A stretch of DNA of 9,535 bases from Prevotella sp. (GTDB lineage: Bacteria; Bacteroidota; Bacteroidia; Bacteroidales; Dysgonomonadaceae). Location of the stretch: contig JAISKQ010000113.1 of assembly GCA_031260865.1 (NCBI GenBank), positions 1 through 9,535 on the forward strand. The letters run 5' to 3'. A program made the translations under genes and the position numbers. The notes beneath the pieces were generated by a model. The model worked only from the letters and a program-made list of their open reading frames with translations. It did no database searches and was not told the DNA's origin. Shown here piece after piece: positions 7,363-9,535 of the stretch; the first letter of the stretch is position 1; each line of letters begins with the position of its first letter.

Positions 7363-7810
7363 GAAAAAAAGTAAATCTCAACGAAATCAAGAGAAAAAAG
7401 GCGATACTATATTCATAAAAGAAGTTGTAGAAAGTAAGATAATAAACACCGAAAATGTTTTAAATGAAAACTATCCTATTTTTTGTTTTAAGTATTTATC
7501 TGATCAATCTATAAAAGGGTGTAATAACCCCAAGTTTTATTTTGATTTTTTAATGCGATTAAAAAAACTTTCAGAGTTAGGTTGGAATGAAATAAGAAAA
7601 TCCCCCAAACATTCTTTTGGGATGGAATCTATACCAAAACAAAAGATTAAACCTGCTTTACCATCCTGCATAACTCCTGAAGTAAAAGATTTACATATAC
7701 TGAGAGCCAATGGAAATAATCTACCATTTGTAGGGATACAAATTCAAAATATTTTTAGAGTATTATTCATTGAAACAAATTTCGGTGATATTTATAATCA
7801 CCAGCCTTAG
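7355..7810 (+). CDS. uncharacterised 151-aa protein, candidate toxin partner of the Panacea protein
   Basis: I do not recognise a named family with confidence. Residues 1-16 are very basic (MAKKKSKSQRNQEKK) and probably disordered. A middle part (about 38-95) has YPIFCFKYLSD, a helix FYFDFLMRLKKLSELGWNEI and then SPKHSFGMESI, with H86 as a possible functional residue. The C-terminal part (112-149, DLHILRANG ... GIQIQNIFRVLFIETNF ... YNH) alternates strands in a way reminiscent of small RelE/HigB-type ribonuclease folds. That resemblance is by eye only. It has no membrane segment or signal peptide. The ATG lies inside the last codons of the Panacea gene, in the +1 frame, so the two are made together. 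Position, size and base composition fit the toxin of a Panacea toxin-antitoxin pair, though it could instead be an adaptor client or a phage-defence effector. No terminator is visible after it. Confidence 0.7.
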   Translation: MAKKKSKSQRNQEKKGDTIFIKEVVESKIINTENVLNENYPIFCFKYLSDQSIKGCNNPKFYFDFLMRLKKLSELGWNEIRKSPKHSFGMESIPKQKIKPALPSCITPEVKDLHILRANGNNLPFVGIQIQNIFRVLFIETNFGDIYNHQP

Positions 7811-7825
7811 AAAAGTAACTATAAT

Positions 7826-7939
7826 TTATTCCACATATACCATCTTTTTTGTCATATCGCCGTCAACCACAATATTTTGTCCGTTAACAAAATCATTCTC
7901 AGGATCGCGGAGGAAGAGGCAGGTCTTCGCGACCGGCGC
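7826..7939 (-). pseudogene. C-terminal remnant of a short-chain dehydrogenase/reductase (SDR) gene
   Basis: On the minus strand the frame ending at the stop 7826-7828 reads APVAKTCLFLRDPENDFVNG and continues QNIVVDGDMTKKMVYVE. This is the characteristic C-terminal end of classical SDR oxidoreductases (the CLFL-x-D-x-x-x-DF-x-NG-x-N-hhhDGG-hT segment). The usual second glycine of the DGG motif is Asp here. Only about 38 codons survive. Upstream the frame runs into lipB's end, meets a TGA at 7952-7954, and has no start able to make an SDR. The Rossmann domain and the catalytic Ser-Tyr-Lys are absent. It lies between lipB and the end of the Panacea operon and marks a past deletion or rearrangement. 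It is too short to work as an enzyme. Confidence 0.82.
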
Positions 7940-7944
7940 ATTTA

Positions 7945-8604
7945 TTACTTTTCAAATACTTCCTCAAACAGCCCTTTCATCTTCACTTTCACTTCATCCA
8001 TATCCACCTTATATCCAAGTTCTTTCCCCATCGACGTCACCCCTTTATCCACAAAGCCGCAAGGGTTGATCAATGAGAAAAAAGACAAATCCGTGTTTAT
8101 ATTCAGGGCAAATCCGTGCATGGTGACAAAACGGCTGCTACGAACCCCTATCGCCGCTATTTTCCGCGTGCGGGCAGGTATAGCCGTATCAATCCAAACA
8201 CCCGCCGCGCCCTGCAACCTTTCGGCAGGGATATTATAAGATGCCAAAAGGCGTATGATAATTTCTTCCAGATTAAATATATATTGCCGCAAACCTATAT
8301 TAAATGATTCAAGGTCAAAAATCGGATAACCGACCAATTGTCCGGGACCGTGATAGGTTACATCTCCTCCGCGATCGATTTGGAAAAGTGAAACCCCTTT
8401 TTCCTTCAGGAAACTTTCCCGATATAAGAGATTTTCCTGTTTGCCGTGTTTGCCGATTGTGATAACATGGGGATGCTCGCAAAACAACAGGTTATTCTCT
8501 GTTGGAACATGCTTGTCCTTATTATTCAAAGCCTCCGTGAATAATGTCTGTTGATACTCCCATGCTTGCCCGTATTCTATATTTTTCAGGTCTTTATAAA
8601 TCAT
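7945..8604 (-). CDS. lipB: octanoyl-[acyl-carrier-protein]:protein N-octanoyltransferase LipB
   Basis: This 219-aa cytoplasmic enzyme moves octanoate from acyl carrier protein to the lipoyl domains of 2-oxoacid dehydrogenases and the glycine-cleavage H protein; LipA then inserts sulfur. The diagnostic motif RGGDVTYHGPGQLVGYP spans residues 78-94. The catalytic lysine is K148 in RKIAAIGVR, and the acyl-thioester cysteine is C182 in INPCGF, matching E. coli Lys135 and Cys169. HGFALNINTDL (163-173) is also typical. Length is normal. It is the last gene of the DUF4286-ruvC-lipB operon, starting 12 nt after the ruvC stop. It ends almost against the SDR remnant, and no obvious terminator follows, so its original downstream region has probably been replaced. 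Confidence 0.97.
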   Translation of the reverse strand: MIYKDLKNIEYGQAWEYQQTLFTEALNNKDKHVPTENNLLFCEHPHVITIGKHGKQENLLYRESFLKEKGVSLFQIDRGGDVTYHGPGQLVGYPIFDLESFNIGLRQYIFNLEEIIIRLLASYNIPAERLQGAAGVWIDTAIPARTRKIAAIGVRSSRFVTMHGFALNINTDLSFFSLINPCGFVDKGVTSMGKELGYKVDMDEVKVKMKGLFEEVFEK

Positions 8605-8616
8605 ACGATTTTACAA

Positions 8617-9177
8617 TTATTTTATTTTCCCGGGATTTTTATTTATAAAATCTTTCCAACTTGTGAATTTCTTTTCCTGCGAAGGATTATTTGTTTGAAA
8701 AAAATGACAAACCGCCGCCGCTAATCCGTCGGTGGCATCCATCTGTGGGAGCATATTCTCATCCGGTATTTTCAAAAAATTCTGCAACATATAGGCGACT
8801 TGCTCCTTCGCGGCGCGTCCGTTTCCGGTAATCGACATCTTGATTTTCAGCGGAGCATATTCAAAAATGGGTATGTCGCGCGACAAAGCAGCCGCCATAG
8901 CCACCCCTTGCGCCCTACCCAGTTTAAGCATACTTTGCACATTCTTCCCAAAAAAGGGAGCTTCAATAGCCAGTTCGTCGGGTAGAAATTCATCAATCAG
9001 CCCTATTATCCGTTCAAAGATGCGGCGAAGTTTCAGGTAATGGTCGTCATACTTATTCAATTGTAAGATTCCCATCGCCATCAATTCCGGTTTATTGTTT
9101 ACCACCCGCAAGATGCCATATCCCATAACTTGCGTGCCGGGGTCAATCCCCAAAATAATGCGTTCCTTTTCTATCAT
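8617..9177 (-). CDS. ruvC: crossover junction endodeoxyribonuclease RuvC
   Basis: This 186-aa Holliday-junction resolvase acts with RuvAB to cut four-way junctions during recombination and repair. The RNase H-like fold carries the four acidic catalytic residues: D12 in LGIDPGT, E72 in [10 protein letters not shown], and D147 and D150 in [13 protein letters not shown]. The [13 protein letters not shown] helix (82-94) and [15 protein letters not shown] (117-131) are family-typical. The C-terminal tail after residue 160 is polar and variable. The start ATG at 9177 overlaps the DUF4286 stop in an ATGA junction, indicating translational coupling. ruvA and ruvB are not in the window. Confidence 0.97.
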   Translation of the reverse strand: MIEKERIILGIDPGTQVMGYGILRVVNNKPELMAMGILQLNKYDDHYLKLRRIFERIIGLIDEFLPDELAIEAPFFGKNVQSMLKLGRAQGVAMAAALSRDIPIFEYAPLKIKMSITGNGRAAKEQVAYMLQNFLKIPDENMLPQMDATDGLAAAVCHFFQTNNPSQEKKFTSWKDFINKNPGKIK

Positions 9178-9485
9178 TTCAGATCTATTTCTTCGAGAAT
9201 TGTGACAAAACCAAGCGCCTTATTTCCAAAGCGCGCCGTCAGCTCTTTCTGAATAGCTTCGCCTTCGGTCGCATACCAATGATTGAGCGTATCCACATTC
9301 TTCACTCTAAACTGGAGCGAATAGCTTGTCCCGCTTTCTTCGTGTTGCGCGTGGACGCGGGCAAAACGAGGCTCGTGCAGAAATCCGCTATTTACAGCCC
9401 TGACAATGTAACTGTCTCTCATAAACCGGATGTATTCATCACAAATATCATCCTCCACATGAAATGTGGTATTGAAAATGATCAT
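9174..9485 (-). CDS. DUF4286 family protein
   Basis: This 103-aa cytoplasmic protein belongs to a family seen mainly in Bacteroidetes, with no established function. The family opening [21 protein letters not shown] is clear, and a middle segment [18 protein letters not shown] and an end [17 protein letters not shown] follow. The pattern of strands and helices suggests a small ferredoxin-like or dimeric alpha-beta barrel fold; this is my inference. It is the first gene of the operon and overlaps ruvC by 4 nt (ATGA), so its translation is tied to that of ruvC. Whether the link reflects a shared role in DNA metabolism is unknown. Confidence 0.9.
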   Translation of the reverse strand: MIIFNTTFHVEDDICDEYIRFMRDSYIVRAVNSGFLHEPRFARVHAQHEESGTSYSLQFRVKNVDTLNHWYATEGEAIQKELTARFGNKALGFVTILEEIDLK

Positions 9486-9506
9486 CTATTCTTTTTTTAG
9501 TCAAAG

Positions 9507-9514
9507 CAAAAATA
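9507..9514 (-). promoter_or_regulatory. candidate -7 element of the DUF4286-ruvC-lipB operon
   Basis: On the minus strand this reads TATTTTTG, matching TAnnTTTG, 22 nt upstream of the DUF4286 ATG. The expected -33 TTTG box would fall at or just beyond the window edge (from about 9534), so it cannot be checked here. The implied leader is only about 15 nt long. Confidence 0.45.
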
Positions 9515-9535
9515 CAAAAAGTTTAGCGGTTTCTT

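Noticed and set aside
7874..7893. ATTTTG/CAAAAT inverted repeat as a terminator for the Panacea operon
   Set aside because: The stem is 6 bp of mostly A-T pairs with no T-run, and the bases are explained by the conserved SDR C-terminal codons.
7877..8239. Plus-strand open frame of 120 codons over the lipB end
   Set aside because: It overlaps the SDR remnant and catalytic part of lipB on the other strand, both of which have clear family motifs.

Overview
The window looks like a chromosomal segment from a Bacteroidota, most likely Bacteroidales, genome. The signs are a DUF4286 protein next to ruvC, an OmpA-type porin of Bacteroides style, start codons mostly without a Shine-Dalgarno sequence, and promoters matching the Bacteroidetes consensus (TTTG, 19-21 nt, TAnnTTTG). 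I cannot name the genus. Base composition is moderate, except for one clearly AT-rich island at about 6.8-7.8 kb.

Layout. (1) 1-627 holds the 3' part of a TerC-family membrane protein gene cut by the window edge. It converges on an ompA-like gene (743-1915, minus), with a hairpin terminator between them. (2) 2208-4595 (plus) encodes a CPA2-type cation:proton antiporter with two C-terminal RCK_C (TrkA-C) domains; it is divergent from ompA. (3) 4596-5480 is an 885-nt gene-free region. It holds two GC-rich hairpins and a tandem array of ~95-bp units, each starting with a GTAAC-AAAA-GTAAC box; an inverted copy of one unit arm lies at the array's left side. (4) 5481-6686 (minus) encodes an exported N-terminal-nucleophile cysteine hydrolase. 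(5) 6846-7810 (plus) is a compact AT-rich two-gene operon: a Panacea-domain (DUF4065/SocA-like) protein overlapping by 8 nt a 151-aa protein of no family I can name. It has a near-ideal Bacteroidetes promoter with three TTGTAC repeats over it. This is a good candidate for a toxin-antitoxin system with an uncharacterised toxin. (6) 7826-7939 is the orphaned C-terminus of a short-chain dehydrogenase gene, ending against lipB. (7) 9485-7945 (minus) is a tight housekeeping operon: DUF4286 protein, ruvC, lipB.

The housekeeping genes cover metal and proton homeostasis (TerC, antiporter), envelope anchoring (OmpA), recombination (RuvC) and lipoate attachment (LipB). The accessory part lies between 4.6 and 7.95 kb. 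There the repeat array, the toxin-antitoxin-like module and the decayed dehydrogenase together suggest a site of repeated rearrangement.
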